In this document: in pieces, positions 1 through 8,764 of the stretch | How the letters are laid out: every line of letters begins with the position of its first letter | Position numbering within the stretch: position 1 is the stretch's first letter | Source of the DNA: Streptomyces sp. CB02923 | GTDB lineage: Bacteria; Actinomycetota; Actinomycetes; Streptomycetales; Streptomycetaceae | Length of the DNA: 64,000 nt | NCBI RefSeq assembly: GCF_001905005.1 | Contig: NZ_LWKZ01000025.1 | Coordinates: forward strand, 620,001-684,000 | Direction: 5' to 3' | Notes under the pieces: model-generated | Told to the model about the DNA's origin: nothing | The model's input: the letters and a program-made list of their open reading frames with translations, nothing else | The model's database searches: none | Position numbers and translations under genes: made by a program

Positions 1-3000
1 GGCGTCGTGGTCGAAGGCGAGCGGGTGGCCGGAGGCCGACAGGTGGGTGCGGTTGCCGGCGGCGTCGTAGGTGTAGGTGGCGGTGGCGCCGGTGGGTGTG
101 GTGCGGGAGGTGCGGCGGCCGAGGGCGTCGTAGGTGAAGGAGAGCGTGCGGCCGTTGACGGTTTCGGTGGTGACGCGGCCCAGGGCGTCCCGGGTGTAGG
201 TGATGGCCGCGTCGGGGTTGGCGGTGCGCAGGAGGCGGCCGGCGGTGTCGTACGCGTAGGTGGTGGTCAGCCCGGCGGCGTTCTTCTCGGCGAGGTCGCC
301 GAGGGCGGTGTGGGTGTAGGTGGTGACCTGTCCGAGGGCGTCGGTGCGGCCGGCGAGTTGGCCGGACGCGTCGTGGGTGTAGGCGAGGACGCGGTCGTCG
401 AAGTCGGTTTCGGAGGTCAGGCGGCCGGCTGCGTCGTACGCGTAGTTCCAGGTCAGGCCTTGGGGGTTGGTGACCTGGGTGAGGCGCAGCTCGGTGTCGT
501 GGGTGAAGGTGTGGCGGGTGCCGTCCGGGTCGGTGCGGGCCGCGAGCAGGTCGAAGTGGGTGTATTCGAAGCTGGTGACCTGGCCGAGGGCGTCGGTGTG
601 GGAGGTGCGATTGCCTTCGCCGTCGTACGACCAGTGTTCGGCGGCGCCGGTCGGGTCGATGCGGGTGGCGAGTTGCCCTTCGACGGTCCACACGAGGTGG
701 GTGGTCTCGCCGAGGGGGTCGGTGACGGAGGTGATGCGGCCGAAAGCGTCCCGGCGGTAGTGGGTGCGGGCGCCGAGCGGGTCGGTGGTGGAGAGCGGCA
801 GGCCCGCTTCGTCGCAGTAGAGGCGGGTGGTGTTGCCGAGGGCGTCGGTGACGGCGGAGAGGTGCCCGCGGGCGTCGTAGGCGTAGCGGGTGGTGGCGCC
901 GGACGGGTCGGTGGTGGAGGTGCGGTTGCCGCCCAGGTCGTAGGTGTGGGTCCAGGTGGTGCCGTCCGGGCCGGTGGTGGTGAGCGGCAGGCCGCGGTCG
1001 TCGTACGTGGACGTGGTGCGGCTGCCGTCGGGGAGGGTGACCTGCGTGGGGCGGCCGTCGTCGTACGCGATGTGGGTGGACCGGCCCAGCGGGTCGGTCA
1101 CGGACAGCACGCGGTGTTTCGCGTCGCGGACGGTGCGGGTCGTGGCGCCGGACGGGTCGGTGGTGGCGACGATCTGGTGGCGGTCGTTGACCAGGTGGCG
1201 GGTCACCTGGTCGTGGGAGTTGTGGTGGAGGTTGGTGCGTAGCCCGGTGTCGGGGTCGGGGTCGCCCCAGGTGAAGTGGGCGCGCAGGTGGCCTTCGGTG
1301 CCGCTCTGCCAGATGCAGCGGTGCCGGTCGTCGTAGACGTAGCTGTACGAGCTGTTGTTGGTGTCCGTCCACGACGTGATCCGGTCCGCGGCGTCGTAGG
1401 TGAAGCGCAGGGGCCGGCCGGTGGCGTGGGTGTGAGCGTGCGCGTGGGTGTGGCTGTGGGTGATCGTGGCGAGGTTGCCGGATTCGTCGTAGCCGTAGCG
1501 GCGGATGAGCTGGTCGCCGCCGCCGGGTGCCGCTCCTGCCAGGTGGAGGGCGGTGATGCGGCCCGCTTCGGTGGTGAACAGCAGGCGGTGGCCGGCGCTG
1601 TGGGTGATCGCGGTCGGCGTGCCGGTCTCGTCGTAGTCGAAGGTGTGGCGGTTTCCGCGGCGGTCGGAGATTTCGTCCAGGACCGCGATGTCGTCGGTGT
1701 ACGTGGTGAAGTACCAGCGGGTGCCGCCGGCCGGGTCGGTGAGGAAGTAGTCGCCGTCCGGGGTGCGTTCCAGCGGGAGGCCCTCGCCCTCGACGGGGAG
1801 GGTGGGGACGCCGACGGCCGGGTGCGGGTAGGCGAGCAGGGTGCCTTCCTCGCCGATGAGGACGACACCTTCGGCGTCGATCTCCAGGCGCTGGTCGACG
1901 GTGCTCATCCACGTGGGCCCGAACCAGCGGCCGGTCCGGTAGGACGACTCGAACGTACGGGCAAAGGTGAGCGGGAAGCTGCCGGGCAGGGTGATGTCGG
2001 TCTGCGGCAGGACCATGCGGCCGGTGGCCATGTCGATCGGGTCGCTGCCGAACGTCTTGCACCAGGCGCGGCGGGCGCGGTCGCGCAGGGCGGACTTGCC
2101 GCCGTCCTTGACCGCGGAGCGCGCGGTGTCCTTGGCGAGGCCCTTCGCGCCGGCCTTGGCGGCGCCCTTGGCCAGGCCGCCCGCCCCCTTGCCGCCGACG
2201 AGGTTGACGATCATGGAGCCGGCCGCGTCCGCCGGGTCGCTCCCCCAGCCCGTGCCCAGCAGGGCCTTGGGCAGCCGCTCGGGGTGGGCCACGGTGGTGG
2301 TGAGGCCCATGAGGGTGGTGGAGAGGTTGGACATGTACTGGAAGGGGTGGGTGATGTTGTAGATGTCCAGCGGGTTGACCGTACGGACCAGCTTCACCGT
2401 TTCGGTACCGGCCCTGAGCGCGCCGCCTGCGAAGTGCAGCAGCTGGATGCCGCCGGACACCGCGCCGTCCGACACGTCGGAGAGCAGCTGCTCGGTGAAC
2501 TTGGGCTCCCGCGGGGCGTGGGCCAGCGCCTGGGTGATGGCGTGCTGGGCGCGCTCCGCGGCCTCGTCACGCTGGTGGCGCGCGTTCTTGAGCAGTTCCT
2601 GGGCGGCCTTGCGCCCTTCGGCACCGGGGTCGGAGAAGGCGCCCGGCTTCTGGGGTTTCTGCCCCGGGTCCGCGTTCTTCTCCAGGGCGGCGTTGTACGC
2701 GTCCGCCTTGGCGTTGTACGTGTCGACCTGGGACTGGTAGGTGTCGACGGCCTTCTTGGTGACGTCCTGTGCGGCCTTGTACTTGTCGATGGCCGTCTGC
2801 GCCTTGCCCTGGGCCCAGGAGACCGTTTCCCCGTACGCGTGCAGGGCCTTGCCCGCCGCCTCGCAGGCGTCCGCCGCCTGCATCCACTGCTTCGGGTGGG
2901 CGTCGAACTCCTCGTGGAAGCTGTCCGCCGCCTTGCCCTCCCAGCCGCCCGAGTCCAGCTTGCGCAGGCCCTGCCCCACCCGTTCGAAGGCGGCGGAGAA

Positions 3001-3315
3001 GTCCTTCAGGTGCGAGGCCGACTCGTTGATCGCGGAGGCGTCGCCGTGGATCAGCGCCTTGGGGTCGTCGGACTCGCCGAGGTTGCGTTCGTCGACGTGG
3101 GCGCCGAGGCTGTCGGCGACGTCCTCGCCCGCGGAGCGGACCGAGTCGGCGACTCCTTCCGCGCCGACCGAGTCCAGCGCGTCGGCGGTCTTGTCGGTGA
3201 CGAACTCGACGCCCTCGCCCACCTTCTCCTTGGCGCCGTCGATGAGGTCGCCGGCCTTGTCGGCCGCGGAGTCGAGGGCGTTTCCCAGCCCGCTGATGAC
3301 GTCTCCCACGCCCAT
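1..3315 (-). CDS. RHS-repeat polymorphic toxin, C-terminus beyond window
   Basis: Large secreted RHS protein; 1105 codons are visible and the frame is open at base 1, so the variable C-terminal toxin and any immunity gene lie outside. Residues 1 to about 250 are an alpha-helical, WXG-like secretion region (SGGWEGKAADSF near residue 120). A hydrophobic/glycine-alanine stretch follows, then a DUF6531-type start of the RHS shell (DPIDMATGRMVLPQ, about residue 425). From about residue 500 there are tandem YD repeats such as YTYDAAGNRT and YAYDTAGRLL. The start ATG at 3315 overlaps the upstream stop by one base (TGATG), so it is translationally coupled to the 211-aa partner. The family forms a cocoon around a C-terminal toxin. 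The call is firm; the toxin activity is unknown. Confidence 0.9.
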   Translation of the reverse strand, partial: MGVGDVISGLGNALDSAADKAGDLIDGAKEKVGEGVEFVTDKTADALDSVGAEGVADSVRSAGEDVADSLGAHVDERNLGESDDPKALIHGDASAINESASHLKDFSAAFERVGQGLRKLDSGGWEGKAADSFHEEFDAHPKQWMQAADACEAAGKALHAYGETVSWAQGKAQTAIDKYKAAQDVTKKAVDTYQSQVDTYNAKADAYNAALEKNADPGQKPQKPGAFSDPGAEGRKAAQELLKNARHQRDEAAERAQHAITQALAHAPREPKFTEQLLSDVSDGAVSGGIQLLHFAGGALRAGTETVKLVRTVNPLDIYNITHPFQYMSNLSTTLMGLTTTVAHPERLPKALLGTGWGSDPADAAGSMIVNLVGGKGAGGLAKGAAKAGAKGLAKDTARSAVKDGGKSALRDRARRAWCKTFGSDPIDMATGRMVLPQTDITLPGSFPLTFARTFESSYRTGRWFGPTWMSTVDQRLEIDAEGVVLIGEEGTLLAYPHPAVGVPTLPVEGEGLPLERTPDGDYFLTDPAGGTRWYFTTYTDDIAVLDEISDRRGNRHTFDYDETGTPTAITHSAGHRLLFTTEAGRITALHLAGAAPGGGDQLIRRYGYDESGNLATITHSHTHAHAHTHATGRPLRFTYDAADRITSWTDTNNSSYSYVYDDRHRCIWQSGTEGHLRAHFTWGDPDPDTGLRTNLHHNSHDQVTRHLVNDRHQIVATTDPSGATTRTVRDAKHRVLSVTDPLGRSTHIAYDDGRPTQVTLPDGSRTTSTYDDRGLPLTTTGPDGTTWTHTYDLGGNRTSTTDPSGATTRYAYDARGHLSAVTDALGNTTRLYCDEAGLPLSTTDPLGARTHYRRDAFGRITSVTDPLGETTHLVWTVEGQLATRIDPTGAAEHWSYDGEGNRTSHTDALGQVTSFEYTHFDLLAARTDPDGTRHTFTHDTELRLTQVTNPQGLTWNYAYDAAGRLTSETDFDDRVLAYTHDASGQLAGRTDALGQVTTYTHTALGDLAEKNAAGLTTTYAYDTAGRLLRTANPDAAITYTRDALGRVTTETVNGRTLSFTYDALGRRTSRTTPTGATATYTYDAAGNRTHLSASGHPLAFDHDA

Positions 3316-3950
3316 CAGCCCTCACCCCCGTCGCCCTGGCCGCCCTGGCCGCCCTGCGGGTTCGTGGGCTTGTCCTGGCCGATGCCCATGGCCTTCATGG
3401 CCAGATTGTGATCGGCGTCGCCCGCCCAGCCGGACGTGGACCACTCCTTCTTCGTCTGGTCCCATGACTGGAGCACTCTTTCGTGCGCCTCCGTCGAAGC
3501 CTGCGAGTTGAAGTCGTAGTCGGCGTCCCTGACCTGCGTGATCGGGTTGTCGGAGAGGACCTGGTCCCAGGACTTCTTCTTGAGGTCTTCCGCGGTCAGC
3601 GTCGGGTTGCCCAGCGCGGCATTCGCCGTGTTCTTGAGCTGGCTCGAAACGTACTGCTCCTGCTCGTGGTAAAGACCGGCCGACAGGTCGAGGCGGCGGG
3701 CGAAGGAATTCGCTTCGTGCACCAGGGCGCGCACACCCCAGGTCCAGCGCTCGCAGAACGACTCGAAAGACGATGCCAGTTCGGCATGTCCGGCTTCCAT
3801 TCCGGACAACTGGATCTTCTCGAAGCCGTGGCCGAGTTGGGCCTGGCTGTCGAAGCCCAGCTCCTTCAGCTCCGAAATGGTGTCGTTGATGCCTTTGCTG
3901 ACCTGCTGAAGTGCTTGCTGGTCGAGCTTGTAGCCACCGCCCGCGCTCAT
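3315..3950 (-). CDS. WXG-like helical partner of the RHS toxin
   Basis: Protein of 211 residues, mostly alpha-helical by eye, starting MSAGGGYKLD. Its N-terminal half (residues 10-120) has the spacing of ESX/WXG100-superfamily proteins with a central W-T-W around residue 70. The C-terminal 40 residues are Gly/Gln-rich and probably disordered. It lies between the SAV_915-like gene (4-nt ATGA overlap at 3947-3950) and the RHS toxin (1-nt overlap), so the three genes form one operon. By position it is likely a co-secreted helical partner or chaperone for the toxin. That role is inference; there is no catalytic motif. Confidence 0.75.
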   Translation of the reverse strand: MSAGGGYKLDQQALQQVSKGINDTISELKELGFDSQAQLGHGFEKIQLSGMEAGHAELASSFESFCERWTWGVRALVHEANSFARRLDLSAGLYHEQEQYVSSQLKNTANAALGNPTLTAEDLKKKSWDQVLSDNPITQVRDADYDFNSQASTEAHERVLQSWDQTKKEWSTSGWAGDADHNLAMKAMGIGQDKPTNPQGGQGGQGDGGEG

Positions 3951-4384
3951 ATCCGCTCACCGCCCGGACGGGTGGCGGCCGCGGGGTCGGGCGGTGCCTG
4001 GTCGCCGTCATCGGTCCGTACGGCTACGGAATCCGGGACGATGCCGGGCGCGGGCGGGAACAGCATGCCCTGCTCGCTGCCGGCGTCCAGGGCGACGCCT
4101 GCCGGGCCCTGGACGGCCGGTACGACGACGTCGAGCAGCCGGGCGCCGAGTGCGGAGACGTACTGCCATCGGGTCTCCGGAGCGCTTCCCCTGGTCAGGG
4201 CGAACCGGTTGAGCGCGTCCTCGTCCGTGAATGCGTAGAGCCAGCGTATTCCGCCCCATTCGGCGGTCATGAGTGCGTCGTCGGATACGGGCACCAGGAC
4301 GCTGGTGCGCCGGAATTCCCCGATGAGTGCCGCCGGGTCGCCTTCATACGCGTACATATCGGCGATTTCTTCGGTCAATGGCAT
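3947..4384 (-). CDS. SseB-like / SAV_915-family protein
   Basis: Protein of 145 residues. I chose ATG 4384 (MPLTEEIADM) because GGGGGAG sits 6-7 nt upstream; an in-frame extension to 4498 has no good ribosome site and codes poor sequence. The core (FRRTSVLVPVSDDALMTAEWGG, WLYAFTDEDALNRF) resembles the small SseB-like proteins annotated SAV_915 in Streptomyces, which recur beside ESX-type secreted proteins. It is first in the operon with the WXG-like partner and the RHS toxin. The molecular function is unknown. An accessory or immunity-like role is possible but unsupported by any motif. Confidence 0.7.
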   Translation of the reverse strand: MPLTEEIADMYAYEGDPAALIGEFRRTSVLVPVSDDALMTAEWGGIRWLYAFTDEDALNRFALTRGSAPETRWQYVSALGARLLDVVVPAVQGPAGVALDAGSEQGMLFPPAPGIVPDSVAVRTDDGDQAPPDPAAATRPGGERI

Positions 4385-4579
4385 AGCGGTCTCCCCCACC
4401 CCCGTGTGGTCAACGTCGAACACTCTTACACATGGCACTGACAGTGGGCCTGAGGCCGGTGGGAAGAGGTCGGGTTGTTGGTGTGATGGAGAATTCAACT
4501 AATGCGTCGGGGGTGGGGGGTTCGGGGCGTACGGGGTGTGTGGGATGTGAGGGGTGTGGGGTGTGCGGGAAATGGCGGC

Positions 4580-4612
4580 GGCCGCGGCGGGCCGGGTGGC
4601 CCGGCCGCGGCC
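4580..4612. terminator. Hairpin terminator downstream of the VWA gene
   Basis: A 14-bp GC stem with one bulge: GGCCGCGGC at 4580-4588 pairs with GCCGCGGCC at 4604-4612, with inner GGGCC/GGCCC. It lies just past the VWA stop and ahead of the RHS operon promoter region. The surrounding 4.39-4.66 kb is G-rich with no convincing gene. Confidence 0.6.
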
Positions 4613-4664
4613 GGTGGGTGGAGCTGGGTGAAGCTGGGGGAGCGGGTGGGGTGCGGGCGGGGCC

Positions 4665-6107
4665 TCAGGCGGGGAGGATGCCGGCGGTGCGGGCTTCCTG
4701 GAGCCAGGCGGGGAACTCCACCATGAGCTGCTGGTAGAGGTCGGCGTCGGCGACGGCGCGGGGGTCGCGGCCGGCGTGGAAGAAGCCCGCGTTGTCGACG
4801 ACGCGCTTCTCCGGTACGGCCAGGTCGTCCAGCTTGCGGAGGAAGTCGAAGCCCTTGGCGTCCGGGTCGCCGAACCCGACGAACTGCCAGAAGATGGGCA
4901 GCTTCGCGGCCTCGCACAGCGCCTTCTCGGCGGCCGGCTTGGAGGTGGGGGCGCCGTCGGTCTGGAAGATGACGAAGGCGGGGTCGGACGCGCCGGACTT
5001 CTCGTAGTGCTCGATCACGGCGTTGATGGCCCAGTGGTAGTTCGTACGGCCCATGTGGCCGAGACCCGCGTGCAGCTCCTCGACGCGGCCCGCGTAGTTG
5101 GCCAGGTCGAGCTCGGCGGTGCCGTCGACGTCGGTGGAGAAGAAGACGACCGGCACGGTGCCGTCGTCGTCGAGGTTGGCGGACAGGCCGAGGGCCTGTT
5201 CGGCCAGGTGCTGGACCGTACCGTCCTTGTAGTAGTTGCGCATCGAGCCGGAGCGGTCGAGGACGAGGTAGACCGCGGCGCGCTGGGTGGCCAGCCCCTG
5301 CTTCTCAAGGGAGACCCGCGCGGCCTTGTAGAGGCTGACGAGGCCGGGGGCCTGGGACTCGACCTTGGTGAGGGAGGGGGCGGCGGGGGCGGTGGGTTCC
5401 GTCTCCGCCTTGGGGGCCGGGTCGGGCGTGGGGGCGGGGGCCGGGTCGGCCTTGGGCTCCGCCTCGGCTTCGGGCTGAGTCTCGGCTTCGGGCTGAGTCT
5501 CGGCCTTGGGCTGAGTCTCGGCCTTCGGCTCCGTCTTGGCCTCAGGCTCCGTCTTGGCCTTGGCTACGGGAGTGGGCGCGGACTCGGGCTCGGGCGCGGC
5601 CTCGGCTGACGGCTCCGACTTCGCCGACGGCTCTGCTTTCGCCTCCGGCTGTGTCTCCGGCTTCGCTTCCGACTTCGCCTCCGCCTTAACCGTCTCCGCA
5701 GCGCGCGCCGGCTTGGGTGCGTCGAAAGCCTGAGTGACGAGATCGGAGGCCGAATCCTCAGAGGTCGCCCTCTCAGAGGTCGCCCCCTCAGAGTCCTCAG
5801 AAGCCGCCCCCTCGGAGCGCGAAGGGCCGACGGTCACGCGGGAGTCCTCGGACGAGGTGCCCTGGGCAGGGAGCGACGCGGCCGGTGCGTCGGCCGGTGC
5901 GTCGGCGGGCGCGGTGCGGGCGGTGGGAACGGTGGGGTCGGGGACGGCGGGGCTGCGGGGGGCGGCGGGCTCCGGGGTGGCCTCTTCGCGGGCCTCCGGG
6001 ATCGTCGCCGTTTCCGGCGCCCGCGTGCCGCTCGCCGCCTCGTTCGATTCTTCGCGGGCCGCCTTGGAGCGACCGAAAGCGTTGCGCAGCAGACTCCGAA
6101 TGCCCAT
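4665..6107 (-). CDS. TerF-like VWA domain protein with long repetitive linker
   Basis: Protein of 480 residues. ATG 6107 is preceded by AGAGG at 8-nt spacing. Residues 1 to about 250 are low-complexity Glu/Pro/Ala/Lys/Thr, partly built from in-frame 18-bp DNA repeats. The C-terminal ~210 residues form a von Willebrand A domain of the TerF/TerY type. The MIDAS motif DRSGSM is near residue 285, a conserved Thr lies in GRTNYHW, and FQTDGAP supplies the distal Asp. Family members act with TerD/TerB-type proteins in tellurite and phage/stress phenotypes. terD and terB homologues occur separately at 37-38 kb. It is a single-gene unit with its own hairpin downstream. The domain call is firm; the physiological role is inferred. 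Confidence 0.88.
   Translation of the reverse strand: MGIRSLLRNAFGRSKAAREESNEAASGTRAPETATIPEAREEATPEPAAPRSPAVPDPTVPTARTAPADAPADAPAASLPAQGTSSEDSRVTVGPSRSEGAASEDSEGATSERATSEDSASDLVTQAFDAPKPARAAETVKAEAKSEAKPETQPEAKAEPSAKSEPSAEAAPEPESAPTPVAKAKTEPEAKTEPKAETQPKAETQPEAETQPEAEAEPKADPAPAPTPDPAPKAETEPTAPAAPSLTKVESQAPGLVSLYKAARVSLEKQGLATQRAAVYLVLDRSGSMRNYYKDGTVQHLAEQALGLSANLDDDGTVPVVFFSTDVDGTAELDLANYAGRVEELHAGLGHMGRTNYHWAINAVIEHYEKSGASDPAFVIFQTDGAPTSKPAAEKALCEAAKLPIFWQFVGFGDPDAKGFDFLRKLDDLAVPEKRVVDNAGFFHAGRDPRAVADADLYQQLMVEFPAWLQEARTAGILPA
5463..5552. repeat. 18-bp tandem repeats inside the VWA linker
   Basis: Five head-to-tail copies of an 18-bp unit (ctcggcttcgggctgagt and variants) with in-frame period, encoding a six-residue ETQPEA/ETQPKA/KTEPEA unit. 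The first two copies are identical, so length variation by slippage is plausible. Confidence 0.9.
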
Positions 6108-6695
6108 CGGCGAACCTCTCTAGCGTGTGTGGGGTGCGGCGAATGTCCGAGAAGCGCGGACATGTCCCTGACCAGGCCGGACACGTAAGGGTAGCCGCCT
6201 GGGCCGGTCCCATCGTGGGACCCCGCGCGTCTCGCGGCACGCCCCGTTTGGGTGTTTTGCGACTTGGAATGGTGTGCGGGTGGTGTGCGGGTGGGGGGTG
6301 CGTGGGGCGTGCGCAGGGAGAGCGTATGTGCGGCGGCCGGGTGTGCGAAGAGGCGGGGGCGACCGAGGCCGGGCGGGTGCGGTGAGTCCGGGCGGGTGCG
6401 GATGTATGTGCGATGCGGGGTGGTGAGGAAGAAGTGGAGGTTGGGGAGAGCCGGCGTGCGGGGCCGGTCATGTGTACGTCTGCGCACGTCACATGGGGGG
6501 CGGTACGAGGCGGTCGCGACCGGGGCCCGGTGCGGCGCGGACCGCGGCGGAGACCCGGGCCGTGGCGGCCGTGGGCTGTGTGGTGACCCATCGGCCCGGC
6601 TGCCCGTTGACTCTGGCGGCGGTCCTGGAGGGCCGGGCCGCGGCGGTCCGGGCGCCCCGGACAACCCTCGTACGGGTGACAGGAGATGTGGGCGC
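6108..6695. other. Divergent intergenic region, no gene seen
   Basis: About 590 bp between the VWA gene (minus) and the esterase-like gene (plus). I see no gene here. A dyad, ATGTCCG-N7-CGGACAT (6143-6163), lies 36 nt upstream of the VWA start and could be an operator. The middle is G/T-rich with repeated gtgtgcgggtg units (about 6270-6300). Confidence 0.5.
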
Positions 6696-7961
6696 ATGGG
6701 GCTGACCAGCCAGTCGCTCGAATTCGCGATGGTCACGCTGGCCGTGGCCTGTGTGGCGCTCACGGTGTGGCTGTGGCCGCGGCTGTCCCTGTGCGGTGTG
6801 CTCCCCGTACTGGGCAGGCTCGCGTCCATCCTCGTCACGCAGGTGGCGATCCTGTGTTCGCTCGCGCTGGCCGTGAACTCCAGCTTCGAGTTCTACAGCA
6901 GTTGGGACGAGCTGCTGGGCAGGACCGAGAAGGCGCCGGTGGCGGTGAACGAGGGCGGCAAGGCGCGGTACGCCGACGCCGGCAGCCTCCGGGGCGGACT
7001 GGTGCAGCCCGCGGGAGCGCAGGGCCTGGACCGGGTGACCGGCCTGCCGCAGGGCGCGCCCGGTGAGGTCGGCAAGGTGGAGTCCGTACGGATCGTCGGA
7101 CGCCGCACCCGTGTCATCAACCCGGCCTTCGTCTATCTGCCGCCGCAGTACTTCCAGCGCCAGTACCGCCGCCAGCGGTTCCCCGTCTCCGTCGTCATCA
7201 GCGGTTATCCGGGCGGCATCATGAATCTCGCGCAGCACCTGCAGATTCCGCAGACCGCGGGCAGGCTGATCGGGGACGGCCGGATGCAGCCGACGGTCCT
7301 GGTGATGGTCCGGCCGACGATCGCGCCGCCGCGGGACACCGAGTGTGTGGACGTGCCGGGCGGGCCGCGGGCCGAGACGTTCTTCGTGCACGATCTGCCG
7401 GAGGCGGTCAAGGCGGCCTACCGGGTCGGCCACGACCCCAGCGCGTGGGGCGCGTTCGGGTACTCGTCCGGCGGTACGTGTTCGCTGCAACTGGTCCTGC
7501 GCAACCCCGGCGTCTACACCTCCGCGGTCTCGCTCTCCGGGGACTACGCCGTCAAGGACGACCTGACGACGGGGAACCTGTTCGGCAGCGGTGCGGCCGC
7601 CGGGCGGCGGGAACGTGAGCACGATCTGCTGTGGCGTCTGAGGAACCGGCCCGTGCCGCAGGTCTCGGCACTGGTGTCCAGCAGCCGTCTGGGCGAGCCG
7701 AACTACCGCGACACCCTGCGGTTCATCGAGGCTGCGCGGCCCCCGATGACCGTGGACTCCATCATCCTGCCGCGCGGCAGCCACCAGTTCTCGACGTGGC
7801 GGCGGGAGGTGGCGCCGGCGCTGGAGTGGCAGAGCCGTCAGCTGACGTTCCCGCAGGACGTGGAGTCCGCGCACACGCCCCCCAAGCGGCCGGGAGCGGG
7901 CTCGGCGCCGTCACCGTCACCGCCCCCGTCACCGGCCGACGGCCCCTCGGCCACCGGCTGA
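6696..7961 (+). CDS. Membrane-anchored alpha/beta-hydrolase (esterase/Ag85-like fold)
   Basis: Protein of 421 residues. ATG 6696 is preceded by AGGAG at 6681-6685. Residues 8-65 contain two hydrophobic segments, so it is probably tethered to the membrane with the catalytic domain outside. An esterase-D/antigen-85-type alpha/beta hydrolase fold runs from about residue 130 to 390. It shows VINPAFVYLPPQYF, the nucleophile elbow GYSSGGT near residue 260, an SLSGDY strand, and a late histidine in GSHQFSTW. The C-terminal 30 residues are Pro/Ser-rich. In actinobacteria this family includes mycolyltransferases and many uncharacterised esterases; the substrate here is unknown. Confidence 0.82.
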   Translation: MGLTSQSLEFAMVTLAVACVALTVWLWPRLSLCGVLPVLGRLASILVTQVAILCSLALAVNSSFEFYSSWDELLGRTEKAPVAVNEGGKARYADAGSLRGGLVQPAGAQGLDRVTGLPQGAPGEVGKVESVRIVGRRTRVINPAFVYLPPQYFQRQYRRQRFPVSVVISGYPGGIMNLAQHLQIPQTAGRLIGDGRMQPTVLVMVRPTIAPPRDTECVDVPGGPRAETFFVHDLPEAVKAAYRVGHDPSAWGAFGYSSGGTCSLQLVLRNPGVYTSAVSLSGDYAVKDDLTTGNLFGSGAAAGRREREHDLLWRLRNRPVPQVSALVSSSRLGEPNYRDTLRFIEAARPPMTVDSIILPRGSHQFSTWRREVAPALEWQSRQLTFPQDVESAHTPPKRPGAGSAPSPSPPPSPADGPSATG

Positions 7962-8083
7962 GCCGATCGGTACGTCCCCCAGCCTCGGCCACCGGCTGAT
8001 CCGACCCGTACACCCCCCGCCTCGCCTCACCCATCCGCCCCACCCCACAGGACACCCACCCCCCACCACGGTGGACTTCTACA

Positions 8084-8764
8084 GTGACCGCGACCGCCGC
8101 CCCTCCGGACGACTGCCTGGCCCGCAACGACTGGATCTGCGGCGACTACCTCGCCACCCGCCGCCACGTCCTCCTCGACGCGGTCCTCCAGCACCTGCAC
8201 CTCACCGTCGTCTCCGTGCTGCTCGGCCTGGTGATCGCGCTGCCGCTGGCGCTGATCGCGCGCCGGTGGCACTGGACGGTGGGGCCGGTGCTGGGCATCA
8301 CCACCGTGCTCTACACCGTCCCGTCGCTGGCGATGTTCTCGCTGCTGCTGCCGCTGTACGGGCTGTCGTCCACCCTCGTCATCGTGGGGCTGGCGCTGTA
8401 CTCCCTCACCCTCCTCGTACGGAACATCCTGGCGGGCCTGTCGGGCGTACCGGAGGAGGCGAAGGAGGCGGCCCGCGGTATGGGGTACGGGCCGCTGCGG
8501 CAGCTGCTGGCCGTCGAACTGCCGCTGGCGGTGCCCGCCGCGATGGCCGGGCTGCGTATCGCCACCGTCTCCGCCGTCGCGCTGACGACGATCGGTGCCA
8601 TCGTCGGCAACGGCGGCCTGGGCAATCTCATCTACGCGGGGATGAACTCGTTCTTCAAGGCGCAGGTGCTGACGGCGTCCGTGCTGTGCGTGGTCATCGC
8701 CGTCGCCTTCGACCTGCTGCTGCTCGGCCTGGAACGGCTGCTGACGCCGTGGCGGCGCGCATGA
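8084..8764 (+). CDS. Osmoprotectant ABC transporter permease (OpuBB/ProW type)
   Basis: Protein of 226 residues from GTG 8084 (VTATAAPPDD). About six transmembrane helices and the EAA loop GVPEEAKEAARGMGYGPLRQLLAVELPLA-type signature (residues 125-150) place it in the MetI/OpuB permease family for betaine, choline or other quaternary amines. Its last codons overlap the second permease by 4 nt (ATGA, 8761-8764). Together with the second permease, the binding protein and the ATPase on the opposite strand it makes a complete importer. Confidence 0.9.
   Translation: MTATAAPPDDCLARNDWICGDYLATRRHVLLDAVLQHLHLTVVSVLLGLVIALPLALIARRWHWTVGPVLGITTVLYTVPSLAMFSLLLPLYGLSSTLVIVGLALYSLTLLVRNILAGLSGVPEEAKEAARGMGYGPLRQLLAVELPLAVPAAMAGLRIATVSAVALTTIGAIVGNGGLGNLIYAGMNSFFKAQVLTASVLCVVIAVAFDLLLLGLERLLTPWRRA

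Noticed and set aside
1276..3411. 711-codon plus-strand open frame over the RHS gene
   Set aside because: Val/Gly/Arg-rich shadow of the RHS toxin; no ribosome site and no recognisable domain.
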